Assembly: GCF_041053105.1 (NCBI RefSeq)
Contig: NZ_CP163444.1
Location: forward strand, 4,092,001 to 4,156,000
Direction: 5' to 3'
DNA: 64,000 nt
Source: Streptomyces sp. R44
GTDB lineage: Bacteria; Actinomycetota; Actinomycetes; Streptomycetales; Streptomycetaceae
Positions 9,129 through 18,250 of the stretch are shown piece by piece. The translations under genes and the position numbers were made by a program. Under the pieces are notes generated by a model. That model saw only the letters and a list, made by a program, of their open reading frames with translations. It ran no database searches and had not been told where the DNA came from. How positions within the stretch are numbered: position 1 is the first letter of the stretch; every line of letters begins with the position of its first letter.

Positions 9129-9201
9129 GGCGCCGTCACGGACCGCGGCCGGCCGCCGACGCGCGAGGGCGCCGTCACGGACCGGCTCAGCCGCCGACGC
9201 G
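9129..9201. repeat. 39-bp duplication at the 3' end of the response-regulator gene
   Basis: GGCGCCGTCACGGACCG occurs at 9129-9145 and 9168-9184, and GCCGCCGACGCG at 9152-9163 and 9190-9201. The copy on the right includes the last codons and stop of the response regulator; the left copy is noncoding. Confidence 0.8.
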
Positions 9202-9849
9202 TACCAGGCCCGCCTCGTACGCGAAGACGGCCGCCTGGGTGCGGTCGCGGAGGCCCAGCTTCACCAGGATCCGGCTGACGTGGGTCTTGATCGTCGACTC
9301 GGCGACGACGAGGTGGTCGGCGATCTCGGCGTTCGACAGGCCCTGCGCGATGAGGACCAGGACCTCCGTCTCCCGCTCGGTCAGCTCCCCGATGCGCGCC
9401 ATCGCCGGCGGGCGCGGAGCGCTCCCCGGGGCCTTCGCGAACTCGGTGATCAGCCGCTTCGTGACGGTCGGCGCGAGCAGCGCCTCGCCCGCCGCGACCA
9501 CCCGCACCCCGTCCGCGAGCTGGCGGGCCGAGGCGTCCTTCAGGAGGAAGCCGGAGGCCCCGGCGCGCAGTGCCTGGTACACGTACTCGTCGAGGTCGAA
9601 GGTCGTCAGGACCAGCACCTTCGCGTCCGCGTCGGCGGCGACGATCTCCCGGGTGGCCTCGATGCCGTTCAGCTCGGGCATCCGAATGTCCATGAGGACC
9701 ACGTCGGGGTGGAGGGCGGCGACCTGCGTGATCGCCTCCCGGCCGTTGACGGCCTCGCCGACGACCTCGATGTCCGGCATCGCGCCGAGCAGCACGGAGA
9801 AGCCCTCACGGACCATCATCTGGTCGTCGACGATCAGTACCCGGATCAC
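9187..9849 (-). CDS. NarL/LuxR-family response regulator
   Basis: 220 residues. The receiver domain has acidic Asp8-Asp9, phosphoacceptor Asp54 (VLMDIRMPE) and a Lys near 104. The C-terminal LuxR helix-turn-helix (LTERETEVLVLIAQGLSNAE, then STIKTHVSRIL) spans about 150-210. It is the cognate output of the histidine kinase whose stop overlaps its start by four bases. Targets are unknown. The DNA immediately after the stop carries a duplication of the gene's end. Confidence 0.95.
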   Translation of the reverse strand: MIRVLIVDDQMMVREGFSVLLGAMPDIEVVGEAVNGREAITQVAALHPDVVLMDIRMPELNGIEATREIVAADADAKVLVLTTFDLDEYVYQALRAGASGFLLKDASARQLADGVRVVAAGEALLAPTVTKRLITEFAKAPGSAPRPPAMARIGELTERETEVLVLIAQGLSNAEIADHLVVAESTIKTHVSRILVKLGLRDRTQAAVFAYEAGLVRVGG

Positions 9850-11168
9850 GCCTGCTGCTCCTCACGGCTCACGGGGACGAAGGCGGTCACCTCGTAGCCA
9901 CCGTCCTCGGTCGCCTCCGCCGTCATCTCCCCGCCCAGCATCGTCACACGCTCCCGCATGCCGGTGATGCCGTGCCCAGCGCCCGGGGAGGGCTTGACCA
10001 GGCCGCGCGCGGGGCCGTTGGCGACGCGCAGGCCGAGGCCGCCGAGGACATAGCTGACCTCGACCTTCGCGGCCGCGCCCGGGGCGTGCCGCAGGACGTT
10101 CGACAGGGCCTCCTGGACGATCCGGTACGCGGAGAGTTCGACGCCCTGCGGCAGCTCGCGCACGGCGCCGGTCACCGTCTTCTCGACGTCGAGCCCGGCC
10201 TCACGGACGTTGGCGACGAGCGCGTCGAGGTCGGCGAGGGTCGGCTGCGGGGCGTCGGGGGCCTCGTAGTCCTCGGCCCGGACGACCCCGAGGATGCGGC
10301 GCAGCTCGGTCAGCGCGGCGACGGCGTTCTCCCGGATGGTGAGGAAGGCCTGCTCCAGCTCGGGCGGCGGGTTCTCCACCCGGTAGGGCGCGGCCTCCGC
10401 CTGGATGGCGACCACGGACATGTGGTGGGCGACGACGTCGTGCAGCTCGCGGGCGATGGTCGTCCGCTCCTCCAGGACCGTCCGCTTCGAGATCTCCTGG
10501 GCGGTGACGGTCTGCTGGGCGCTGACGTCGCGGTCGGCCTGGCGGCGGACCTGGAAGACGGTGACGGTGAGCAGGACGAGGGCCGCGACGAACAGCAGCG
10601 GTACCGAGTCGGAGCTGCGTCCGACCCCGAGGAACATCTCGGCGAAGAAGGAGTAGGCGGCCGTCACCACCCACATCCACGCGGCGGTACGGGGCCGGGT
10701 GCGGGCGGCGACGACGGCGAGGACCACCAGATGGGCGGCGAGCGAGTTCGCCGCCCAGGGCCAGCCGCCGTCGTAGCCGGCGATGTATCCCACGAAGGGG
10801 GTCGACGCCAGCGAGGCCCAGAAGGCGAGGACGGGCCGGACCAGGGTGAGCAGCACGATCGCGGCCGGTGCGGCGGCGGTGACGAAGGCCAGGGGGCCGA
10901 AGGCGTAGTAGATGCGGTCGTACCCCATGGCGAAGACGATCACCGCGCAGAACGCGACGAAGGCGTGCGGCAGGAGGCCCGCGTAGATCCGTATGCGCTT
11001 CGGCAGGAAGCGGGTCGGACCCCGCTCCACGTCCATGCGCGACAGCGGGCGGTAGGCGAAGGCGTCGTGGAAGAGGTCGGCGCGCAGCCCACCGAGCGCG
11101 TCCTGCGCCAGGCGGAGCTCGGGGCTGCGGCTCGTGTCGGTGGTCTGCGTCTCGGTCACGCGAACCAC
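9846..11168 (-). CDS. Sensor histidine kinase (HisKA_3 type)
   Basis: 440 residues with about five to six hydrophobic segments between 50 and 180, then a dimerisation/phosphoacceptor helix ARELHDVVAHH with His243 and an HATPase domain with N-box ALSNVLRHA and a GHGITGMRERV glycine box. It autophosphorylates and passes phosphate to the adjacent NarL-type regulator, with which it is translationally coupled. The lack of an extracytoplasmic domain suggests membrane or intramembrane sensing. The signal is unknown. Confidence 0.94.
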   Translation of the reverse strand: MVRVTETQTTDTSRSPELRLAQDALGGLRADLFHDAFAYRPLSRMDVERGPTRFLPKRIRIYAGLLPHAFVAFCAVIVFAMGYDRIYYAFGPLAFVTAAAPAAIVLLTLVRPVLAFWASLASTPFVGYIAGYDGGWPWAANSLAAHLVVLAVVAARTRPRTAAWMWVVTAAYSFFAEMFLGVGRSSDSVPLLFVAALVLLTVTVFQVRRQADRDVSAQQTVTAQEISKRTVLEERTTIARELHDVVAHHMSVVAIQAEAAPYRVENPPPELEQAFLTIRENAVAALTELRRILGVVRAEDYEAPDAPQPTLADLDALVANVREAGLDVEKTVTGAVRELPQGVELSAYRIVQEALSNVLRHAPGAAAKVEVSYVLGGLGLRVANGPARGLVKPSPGAGHGITGMRERVTMLGGEMTAEATEDGGYEVTAFVPVSREEQQA

Positions 11169-11242
11169 CGTACGGGCGGCGGGGGACCCGGTCGTCCCGC
11201 TGGATGCGGATCCTTCCGGGTCCCCCTTGAGGACTAGCGTCC

Positions 11243-13465
11243 TTACAGGACGTGGTTGAACTTCGAGCCCTCGCCCGCGTACAGCGAGGTCGTCTGACGG
11301 CTGAAGGGGGCGGTCGCGGAGCCCGTCGAGCGGTAGACGTACGTGGCGTTCGCGCCGTACGCGATCAGGTCCGGGCGGCCGTCGTTGTCGAGGTCGCCGG
11401 CGCCGACGAGCTGGGAGAACGCGCCCCAGCCGGCACCGACCTTCACGCGCGTGGCGAAGCCGCCGCGGCCGTTGCCCTGGTACAGCCAGAGGACGCCGGT
11501 GGTGTCGCGGGCGATCAGGTCACCCGTGGCCGTGCCGGCGATGTCGCCGACGGCGGTGATGTGGTTGTAGGCCTGCCAGCCGCCGCCGACCTTGGCCCGG
11601 GTCCCGAACGGCTTCGTGTAGTCGCCCGTGCCCTTGTAGAACCACAGGTCGCCGGCGCCGTCCGTGGCCACCAGGTCGGCGCGGCCGTCGCCGTCGAGGT
11701 CCGAGCCCCCGGCCAGCTTGTTGTAGCCCTGCCACCCCGTGCCGACCTTCACCCGGGTGGCGAACGTGCCGTCGCCCTTGCCGAGGTAGAGCCACAGCAC
11801 GCCCGAGCCGTCGACCGCGATCAGGTCGCCGGTGGCGGCACCGCCGAGGTTGCCGACGGCCTCGATCTGCTTGTAGATCCCCCAGCCGCTGCCGATCGAC
11901 GCGCGCTGTGCCCGGGTCACCTGGCCGTTCACCGGCCGGTCCCGCAGGTCGTCGCGCCACAGCACGCCGGAGGCGTCCCGGGCGAGGACGTCGGTGGAGC
12001 CGTTGTTCGTGTAGTCGTGCGGGTTGGGGGTGCGGGTGACGTTCAGAAGCCAGCCGTCGTAGGCGGTCACGCCGGTGTCGGCGAGCAGCGTCGCCTCGGC
12101 CTCCACACCGTAGGTGCCGTTCGGCGCGTCCACCCCGGCGATGACGCCGTCCCAGTCGAAGGAGAACAGCGTGCCGCTCGCGGGAGCGGTCAGGCGCTTC
12201 TTGAACTCCTTGCCGGTGGCGGTGTGCGTGAGGGTGACGTCCACGACGGCGTCGGCACGCGACAGCGTCCAGCCGAGGGTCACCTTGCCGCCGGTCTGGT
12301 CGAGGTTCACCGCGTCGGGGACGTGGGTCTGCTCGAACTGCAGCCGCTGCTCGGTCACCGGGGCGCCGATCTCCGCGACCTTGGTGACGGTCGGGGCGCC
12401 GTCCGCGCCGGCCACGACGCGGAACAGTCCTTCGCCGTCCGCGGTCCGGGTGCCGCGCAGCACGACGCTGCCGTCGCCCACGGACACCGCGCGCGAGGCC
12501 GAGACGCCGAGCTCGATGGTCTCGTCGCTGGTGCTGGTCAGGTTGCGGGCCTTGGCGGGGTGATAGGCGTTGCCGTAGACCAGCCATTCGCCCACGAGCG
12601 TGCCGTACCACTCCTCGTCGTGACGGCCCAGGACGGTCTTCTTCTGCTCGCCCGTCTTGCGGTCCACGGACGTGATGTAGTCGCCGGTGCCGGACTCGTA
12701 GCCGTACCAGGTCACGTGCGAGGCCGAGAAGCCCAGAGCGCTCATGCCGTACCCGGACTCGGGTGCGGCGTACGTCGCGGTGACCGTCGCGCCCTTCAGG
12801 TCGACCATGGCCCGGCCACCGACCCTCTTGTCCGCCGGCCCCGTCTCGTACCCGACGAAGACCTGGTCGTCGTGGGCCTGCGAGCCGAAGAAGTCGGTGG
12901 CTTCCGCGGGCAGGCCCGCGATCTTGGTGGTGGTGGTCGTGGCGCCGTCCTTGGTCACGACGTGCAGTTCCGCCGTGCCGTCTTCGTTCTTGATCTGCGC
13001 GAGGACGCTCGTCGGGCTCAGCACGGCCACGTAGTTGCCGTTCAGCGCGCCGAGGTCGATGGACACCACGGGCGCGGCGGGGTCGGCCATGTTCCGCAGG
13101 GTGATCGCCTTGAACTCGGCGGTCCAGTTGTGGTCGCCGAGGACGACCACGTCACCGGCCCCCAGGTCCCAGCCCGTGGGGTCCTGGAGCGGGATCGCGG
13201 CGCTGCCGTCGTACGGCGTCCACAGCAGGTTCCTGTTCAGGTCCTGGTCGAAGGAGTAGCTCAGGAAGCCGGAAGTGGCGGCGCCGCCGAGGTCGGAGCC
13301 CTTCGGGAAGACGGGAAGGGCGGTGTCCTGGGTGGCCGAGACGCCCGCCGGGACCGCCGCGAAGGCGGTCGGGGCGGTGGCCAGGGTGCCCGCGCCCAGC
13401 GCCGTGACGGCGAGGACGGCCGTGACGGCCGAGGCGAGGCGGATGCCGGTGGTGCGGAACTGCAA
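11243..13465 (-). CDS. Secreted FG-GAP/VCBS repeat protein
   Basis: 740 residues. A Sec signal peptide occupies about 1-36 (two Arg, hydrophobic core, then TAFAA before the mature VPAG). The middle part looks like a beta-propeller. The C-terminal third has repeated calcium-binding FG-GAP blades (DLDGDGRADLVATD and DLDNDGRPDLIAYG) alternating with LWLYKG-type strands. Such proteins are extracellular, often carbohydrate- or cell-surface-associated, without a catalytic motif of their own. No partner gene is adjacent. Short 5' leader; no special regulation is seen. Confidence 0.85.
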   Translation of the reverse strand: MQFRTTGIRLASAVTAVLAVTALGAGTLATAPTAFAAVPAGVSATQDTALPVFPKGSDLGGAATSGFLSYSFDQDLNRNLLWTPYDGSAAIPLQDPTGWDLGAGDVVVLGDHNWTAEFKAITLRNMADPAAPVVSIDLGALNGNYVAVLSPTSVLAQIKNEDGTAELHVVTKDGATTTTTKIAGLPAEATDFFGSQAHDDQVFVGYETGPADKRVGGRAMVDLKGATVTATYAAPESGYGMSALGFSASHVTWYGYESGTGDYITSVDRKTGEQKKTVLGRHDEEWYGTLVGEWLVYGNAYHPAKARNLTSTSDETIELGVSASRAVSVGDGSVVLRGTRTADGEGLFRVVAGADGAPTVTKVAEIGAPVTEQRLQFEQTHVPDAVNLDQTGGKVTLGWTLSRADAVVDVTLTHTATGKEFKKRLTAPASGTLFSFDWDGVIAGVDAPNGTYGVEAEATLLADTGVTAYDGWLLNVTRTPNPHDYTNNGSTDVLARDASGVLWRDDLRDRPVNGQVTRAQRASIGSGWGIYKQIEAVGNLGGAATGDLIAVDGSGVLWLYLGKGDGTFATRVKVGTGWQGYNKLAGGSDLDGDGRADLVATDGAGDLWFYKGTGDYTKPFGTRAKVGGGWQAYNHITAVGDIAGTATGDLIARDTTGVLWLYQGNGRGGFATRVKVGAGWGAFSQLVGAGDLDNDGRPDLIAYGANATYVYRSTGSATAPFSRQTTSLYAGEGSKFNHVL

Positions 13466-13564
13466 GGTGAACCCCCACGAAGAAGATCGGACACGGGAGT
13501 GCCGTGCCCGATGAGACTCGTGATCCGTTCGAAGGGTTGTACGGGCGGCGGACGGAATTCCGGT

Positions 13565-14434
13565 TCACCAGGCGAGCTGGGCGATCTCCTCCGCCACCAC
13601 CGCGCACGCGTCCGCCGCCGGGTCGATCAGCGGGAAGTGGCCGATCCCCTCCAGGAGCGTCAGGCCGACCTCCTCGCCCGCCTTCGCCGCCGCCTCCGCG
13701 TACGCCTCGGCCACCGCGTACGGGACGACGATGTCCTCGCGGCCCTGGACCAGGGTCGTCGCGATGCCGGTCGGCAGGAGGACCGACGGGTCCGTGACCG
13801 CCGCGCGCGCCGCGTACTCCGTCTCTCCGCCCAGGAGTTCGGTGACCGCGCCGCCGCACACCCCGAGCTCCACCGACCGGCCGAAGTGGGCGATCGGGGC
13901 GAGGGCGACGACCCCGCGCAGCTCCGGCGGGGACGGCAGGCGCCAGGGCGCGTCCGCGGGCAGGACGTGCCGGGCGGCCGCCCACAGCGCGAGGTGGCCG
14001 CCCGCCGAGTGGCCGGTGAGGACCGTACGCCGCGGATCGGCCTGCGGAAGGTGCGTCGCGGCCAGCTCCGGTACGGCGTCGAGCGCCGCCGCCACGTCGT
14101 CGAAGGTCTCCGGCCAGCGCCCCGCCACCGGAGCCGTACCGCCCTGGTGGGGCAGGCCGGGGCCGCGGCGGTACTCGACGCTCGCCACGGCGAAGCCCCG
14201 GCGGGCCAGGAAGTCCACGAACGGGGTCAGGTGCTGCCGGTCGTACGGTGCCCGCCAGGCGCCGCCGTGCAGGGCGACGACGAGCGGGGCCCGGGTGCGC
14301 CCGTCACGCGGGGCGTAGAAGTCGACCACCTGGTCCGGGTGGTCGCCGTACGCGGCGGTGGCGTCCGGGGCGACGGCCGGGTGCGAGAAGGCCGACGCCT
14401 CTTCGGCGGCATCGCGCGCGGCGGGGTCCGGCAT
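13565..14434 (-). CDS. kynB: Kynurenine formamidase (alpha/beta hydrolase type)
   Basis: 289 residues from ATG at 14434, with GAGAGG ten bases upstream. It has the HGGAW oxyanion motif at 56-60 typical of arylformamidases and the nucleophile elbow GHSAGG with Ser143. It should hydrolyse N-formylkynurenine to kynurenine and formate. It lies 94 bp downstream of kynureninase and tryptophan dioxygenase on the same strand, which makes the assignment much stronger than the fold alone. The symbol kynB is functional; this is the alpha/beta-hydrolase class, not the metal-dependent cyclase-like KynB. Cytoplasmic. Confidence 0.82.
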   Translation of the reverse strand: MPDPAARDAAEEASAFSHPAVAPDATAAYGDHPDQVVDFYAPRDGRTRAPLVVALHGGAWRAPYDRQHLTPFVDFLARRGFAVASVEYRRGPGLPHQGGTAPVAGRWPETFDDVAAALDAVPELAATHLPQADPRRTVLTGHSAGGHLALWAAARHVLPADAPWRLPSPPELRGVVALAPIAHFGRSVELGVCGGAVTELLGGETEYAARAAVTDPSVLLPTGIATTLVQGREDIVVPYAVAEAYAEAAAKAGEEVGLTLLEGIGHFPLIDPAADACAVVAEEIAQLAW

Positions 14435-14528
14435 GCTGTTCCAACCTCTCGGGTACGCGGCCGAATTGGCCTGACCTGCGGGGACGGTACCAGCACCGGA
14501 ACCCCCGCAGATCAGGCGATCATCCGAC

Positions 14529-15719
14529 CTACGCAAGAACCTCCGCGAGGATCCTCGCCGCCCGCTCCGCGTCCGCGAAGCCCACGTACAGCGGCGTGAA
14601 GCCGAACCGCAGGATGTCCGGACGGCGCAGGTCCCCGACGATCCCGCGCTTGATCAGCTCGGTCATCACGGCCGGCGCGTCCGCGCAGCGCAGCGCCACC
14701 TGGCTGCCGCGCTCCCCGTGCGCCCCGGGGGTCACGGAGGTGACGCGGCCCTCGGGGACGTACGCCTCGACGCACTCCAGGAAGAAGTCCGTCAGCGCGA
14801 GGGACTTGGCGCGCACGTCCTCGACGGCGACCCCGTCCCAGACGTCGAGGGCCGCTTCGAGGGCCAGCATGGAGAGGATGTCGGGCGTGCCGACCCGGCC
14901 CCGGAGCGCGCCGTCCGCCGCCTCGTAGCCGGGGGTCATGCCGAACGGGTCGGCGTGCGAGTTCCAGCCGGGCAGCGGCGAGTCGAAGGCCCCCTGGTGG
15001 CGCTCGGCCACGTAGAGGTAGGCCGGTGAACCCGGGCCGCCGTTCAGGTACTTGTACGTGCAGCCGACCGCCAGGTCCACCCCGTGCGCGTCCAGGCCGA
15101 CGGGCAGGGCGCCCGCGCTGTGGCACAGGTCCCAGACGGCGAGCGCGCCCGCCGCGTGGAGCGCGGCGGTGATGCCGGGCAGGTCCTGGAGCCGGCCCGT
15201 GCGGTAGTCGACGTGGTTGACGAGCGCGAGGGCCGTCCGGTCGCCGGCCGCGGCCGCCATGTCGGCCGGGTCGCAGGGCACGATCTCGTGACCCGTCATC
15301 CGCGCGGCGGACTGCGCGATGTACCCGTCCGTGGGAAAGGTCGTCGCGTCGACGAGGATCTCGTCCCGGTCGTCACCGTTCAGCCGGGCCGCGGCGACGA
15401 CCGCCTTGAAGACGTTCACGCTCGTCGAGTCGCCGACCACGATCTGCCCCGGGGCGGCGCCGACGATCGGGGCGATCCGGTCGCCGATCCGCTCGGGGGC
15501 GGTCCACCAGCCGGACTCGTCCCAGGAGCGGATGCGCAGTTCGCCCCACTCCCGGGTGATGACGTCGGCCATGCGGGCCGGGACGTGCGCCGGCAGGGCG
15601 CCCAGTGAGTTGCCGTCGAGGTAGACGGTCCCCTCGTCGAGGGCGAACTTCGCGCGGTGCCCGGACAGGGCGTCGGCCGCGTCGAGTCGCGCGGCCCTCT
15701 CCTCGTACGACTCAGACAT
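14529..15719 (-). CDS. kynU: Kynureninase
   Basis: 396 residues, a PLP enzyme of the aspartate-aminotransferase fold that cleaves kynurenine to anthranilate and alanine. The PLP lysine is Lys223 in VGCTYKYLNGGPGSP, a family signature. Its start overlaps the 3' end of tryptophan dioxygenase by eight bases, so they are translationally coupled. Together the three genes convert tryptophan to anthranilate; no downstream NAD-branch genes (kynurenine monooxygenase, 3-HAO) are present, so the operon serves tryptophan catabolism or anthranilate supply. Confidence 0.96.
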   Translation of the reverse strand: MSESYEERAARLDAADALSGHRAKFALDEGTVYLDGNSLGALPAHVPARMADVITREWGELRIRSWDESGWWTAPERIGDRIAPIVGAAPGQIVVGDSTSVNVFKAVVAAARLNGDDRDEILVDATTFPTDGYIAQSAARMTGHEIVPCDPADMAAAAGDRTALALVNHVDYRTGRLQDLPGITAALHAAGALAVWDLCHSAGALPVGLDAHGVDLAVGCTYKYLNGGPGSPAYLYVAERHQGAFDSPLPGWNSHADPFGMTPGYEAADGALRGRVGTPDILSMLALEAALDVWDGVAVEDVRAKSLALTDFFLECVEAYVPEGRVTSVTPGAHGERGSQVALRCADAPAVMTELIKRGIVGDLRRPDILRFGFTPLYVGFADAERAARILAEVLA

Positions 15720-16563
15720 GGCTGCGGGCCGTCCAGAGCTCGGGGAACACGTTCTTCTGGGCCCGCTTCTCCAGCCAGGCCACGCCCGCGGAGCCGCCGG
15801 TGCCGGTCTTCGCGCCCATCGCGCGCCGGGTCGCCACCAGGTGGTCGTTGCGCCAGCGCCAGACCAGCTCGGCGACGTCGCTCAGGGCCTCGCCGAGCCG
15901 GACGAGCTCGGCGTTCTGGTCGGTGTCCGCGTAGATCCCGGCCCAGACCGCCTCGACCTCGGGCGAGGGCTCGTACCGCTGGGAGAGGTCGCGGGAGAGG
16001 GCCGACGCCGGCACGGGCAGACCGCGGCGGGCGAGGAGGCCGAGGACCTCGTCGTACAGGCTCGGCTCCTGGAGCGCCTTCTCCAGCTCGGCGTGGACGC
16101 GGGGCGCGCCCCGGTGCGGGACGAGCATCGACGCGGACTTCTCGCCGAGCAGGAACTCCATGCGCCGGTACATCGCCGACTGGAAGCCGGAGCCCTCGCC
16201 GAGCGCCGCCCGGTAGGCGTTGAACTGGCCGGGGGTGAGCTGGGCGAGCGGGCGCCAGGAGTGGTTGAGTGCCTCCAGCTCGCGGACGGAGCGCTTGAGC
16301 GCGTCCATCGCGACCGGGACCCGGTCCTCGCGCAGGGCGCGGCTCGCGGTCTCCCACTCGTGGACGATCACCGTGAACCACAGCTCCATGACCTGGGTGG
16401 TGACCAGGAAGACCATCTCGCCGGGGTCGTCCGAGCGGAGGTGCTGGAGGTGGGTGAGGACGTCCGCCTGGACGTAGTCCTCGTACGGCGTCGTGCCCGC
16501 GAAGTCGAGGTTCGGGTCGTCGACGACCGAGCCGGCTCCGGAGGCATCGGGGAAGGTGGACAT
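15712..16563 (-). CDS. kynA: Tryptophan 2,3-dioxygenase
   Basis: 283 residues from ATG at 16563, preceded by GAGGAG six bases upstream. The heme enzyme opens the indole ring of L-tryptophan with O2 to form N-formylkynurenine. Recognisable family segments are DPNLDFAGTTPYEDYVQAD at the N-terminus, FLVTTQVMELWFTVIVHE and the C-terminal RRAMGAKTGTGGSAGVAWL, which binds substrate and heme propionate. It is the first gene of the kyn operon. A 13-bp perfect inverted repeat sits 20 bp upstream of the start. Confidence 0.97.
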   Translation of the reverse strand: MSTFPDASGAGSVVDDPNLDFAGTTPYEDYVQADVLTHLQHLRSDDPGEMVFLVTTQVMELWFTVIVHEWETASRALREDRVPVAMDALKRSVRELEALNHSWRPLAQLTPGQFNAYRAALGEGSGFQSAMYRRMEFLLGEKSASMLVPHRGAPRVHAELEKALQEPSLYDEVLGLLARRGLPVPASALSRDLSQRYEPSPEVEAVWAGIYADTDQNAELVRLGEALSDVAELVWRWRNDHLVATRRAMGAKTGTGGSAGVAWLEKRAQKNVFPELWTARSHV

Positions 16564-16582
16564 TTCTGTCTCCTCGATACGT

Positions 16583-16595
16583 GCTACCGGGTAGC
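16583..16595 (-). promoter_or_regulatory. Candidate operator in the kynA leader
   Basis: GCTACCGGGTAGC is a perfect inverted repeat around a single central base, 20 bp upstream of the kynA start. It could be a regulator-binding site for the tryptophan-inducible operon. No regulator gene is adjacent. Confidence 0.4.
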
Positions 16596-16684
16596 GGTCC
16601 GCTCCACCGTGTGCACGCTGCGATGCCCTACGGGAGCTCCGGTCCCCTCGGGAGGCGCGCTCCTTCGCGCGCGTCCCAAGCGCA

Positions 16685-17560
16685 TCATGACACGATCGGG
16701 CCCGTGATGTAGCTCCCGTCTTCGTCATACGGAAAAGCGTTCGACCGGCAGCCGTCGAGGCCCTTGATCTGCTGCATCATCGCGGGCGCGAGCCTGCCCG
16801 GACCCGGGCAGCCCATGTGCGTGTGGATGCCGATCTCGTGCCCGACCTCGTGGTTGATGATCAGGTGCCGGTACTCCGCGGCCGGCCCCGCGAAGGTCGG
16901 CGAGCCGAGCATCCACCGCTTGAGGTTCACGACGACGCCGTCGGCGGTCTCGCAGTTCAGCTCGCCGTGGGTGCGGAGCCCCTGCCGCAGGCAGAGCGCG
17001 TCGGCGGTGTCCGGGGTGGCGATCCGGATGACGAAGTCGGCGTTCTCCGAGACCAGCTGGAAGCGGCCCCGGCCGTGCGCGGCCCAGCTGCGCGGATGCG
17101 CCAGGATCCGCTGGATCTCGGCGGCCGTCTCGCGCGCCGACAGGTCGATGCCGTCCTCGACCTGGACCCGGTAGCGGCGCAGCGTGCCGGTGTCCCCGAC
17201 GGGCGATCCGGAGGCCCGCGCGGTGGTGAAGGTGCCGGCCCCGGACTGCGGGACGGTGCCCTTCTTCCTGGTCGCCGTGGGCTTGGGGGCCGGCTTCGTC
17301 GTCTTCCTGGGCGTCGGCTTCGGCGCCGGCTTCGCCGTCGTGGGGCGGGGGCGCGGCGCAGCGGTCGTCGGTTCCACCGCGCCGGGTGCCGCCGTCGTCG
17401 CCTCGTCGGCGGCCCTGCCCTGGTAGTGCGCGAGGGCGGCCCCGGCACCGAGCGAGACCGTCATCAGGACCAGGGCCGGCAGGACGAGCCCGGACCTGGA
17501 CCTGGATCTGCGCTGTTTCCTCTTTCCCCGCCTTCCGGCGGGTAAGGCACGTTTCCCCAT
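16685..17560 (-). CDS. DUF3152 protein with a metzincin-type zinc protease motif
   Basis: 291 residues from ATG at 17560, preceded by a run of G. A very basic N-terminus precedes one membrane segment near 25-45, then a Pro/Thr/Lys-rich linker to about 100, then the DUF3152 domain. Residues 237-246 read HEVGHEIGIH, which fits the metzincin zinc motif HExxHxxGxxH, and a Met-containing segment (APAMMQQ) follows as a possible Met-turn. Two conserved Cys pairs could be disulphides. It is probably a membrane-anchored, outward-facing metallopeptidase of unknown substrate. Confidence 0.8.
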   Translation of the reverse strand: MGKRALPAGRRGKRKQRRSRSRSGLVLPALVLMTVSLGAGAALAHYQGRAADEATTAAPGAVEPTTAAPRPRPTTAKPAPKPTPRKTTKPAPKPTATRKKGTVPQSGAGTFTTARASGSPVGDTGTLRRYRVQVEDGIDLSARETAAEIQRILAHPRSWAAHGRGRFQLVSENADFVIRIATPDTADALCLRQGLRTHGELNCETADGVVVNLKRWMLGSPTFAGPAAEYRHLIINHEVGHEIGIHTHMGCPGPGRLAPAMMQQIKGLDGCRSNAFPYDEDGSYITGPIVS

Positions 17561-17814
17561 GGCAGAGTTCCCCCCCCTGGTCCGGTCCCGGGATCGTACC
17601 CGCCACTTCGAACACCTTCGAACGGAACGGGGGGATCGCACAGGCCTCCGGGGACGACCGCAGCTCGATCACGCTGATGTCCGGGGCGGCGCCGACCCAC
17701 GGAACTCGGCACCGAACCGGGCCGCGCCCTGCAGGAGCTCCAACGGCGCGTGCTCCGAATGCCGCAGCTGAAACGGCCCGCCGGCCGCCGGTTCCCTGAT
17801 GGCAGACTGCAGGC

Positions 17815-18234
17815 ATGGACATTCACCAGAACCTGCTGAGCGGGCCGAACCCGACCTACCTGCCGGAGAACGAGGAGGCGAACCGCCTGCTCGTCGAGGA
17901 GTCGAAGCCGGCGGTCGAGGTCGTCGCCGCCCACCCCACCTTCTCCCTGGCCTGGGCGCTGCTCGCCGACGAGGCGTGGGAGGCGGGCCGCGTGGTCGAG
18001 TCGTACGCCTACGCCCGCACCGGCTACCACCGGGGCCTCGACGCGCTGCGCCGCGCGGGCTGGAAGGGCCACGGCCCGATCCCCTGGGAGCACGAGGCCA
18101 ACCGCGGTTTCCTGCGCTGCCTGGCCGCGCTCGCCCGCGCCGCCGAGGCGATCGGTGAGCAGGACGAGGCGGAGCGCTGCGGGCAGTTCCTGAAGGACAG
18201 CAGCGCCGAGGCGTACGCCGAGCTCTCGCGGTAA
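17815..18234 (+). CDS. DUF3151 protein
   Basis: 139 residues, all helical in appearance, with the family opening HQNLLSGPNPTYLP and LLADEAWEAG. DUF3151 is widespread and conserved in Streptomyces and relatives; the alpha-helical repeat-like layout resembles TPR proteins but no function is established. Divergent from the DUF3152 gene with a 250-bp intergenic region in which I see no clear operator. Cytoplasmic. Confidence 0.85.
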   Translation: MDIHQNLLSGPNPTYLPENEEANRLLVEESKPAVEVVAAHPTFSLAWALLADEAWEAGRVVESYAYARTGYHRGLDALRRAGWKGHGPIPWEHEANRGFLRCLAALARAAEAIGEQDEAERCGQFLKDSSAEAYAELSR

Positions 18235-18250
18235 CAGCGGCCGGAACCGG

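Noticed and set aside
11252..14599. 3.3-kb plus-strand open frame opposite the FG-GAP and kynB genes
   Set aside because: No recognisable domain, composition of an antisense shadow, and both minus-strand genes have signal peptide or catalytic motifs.
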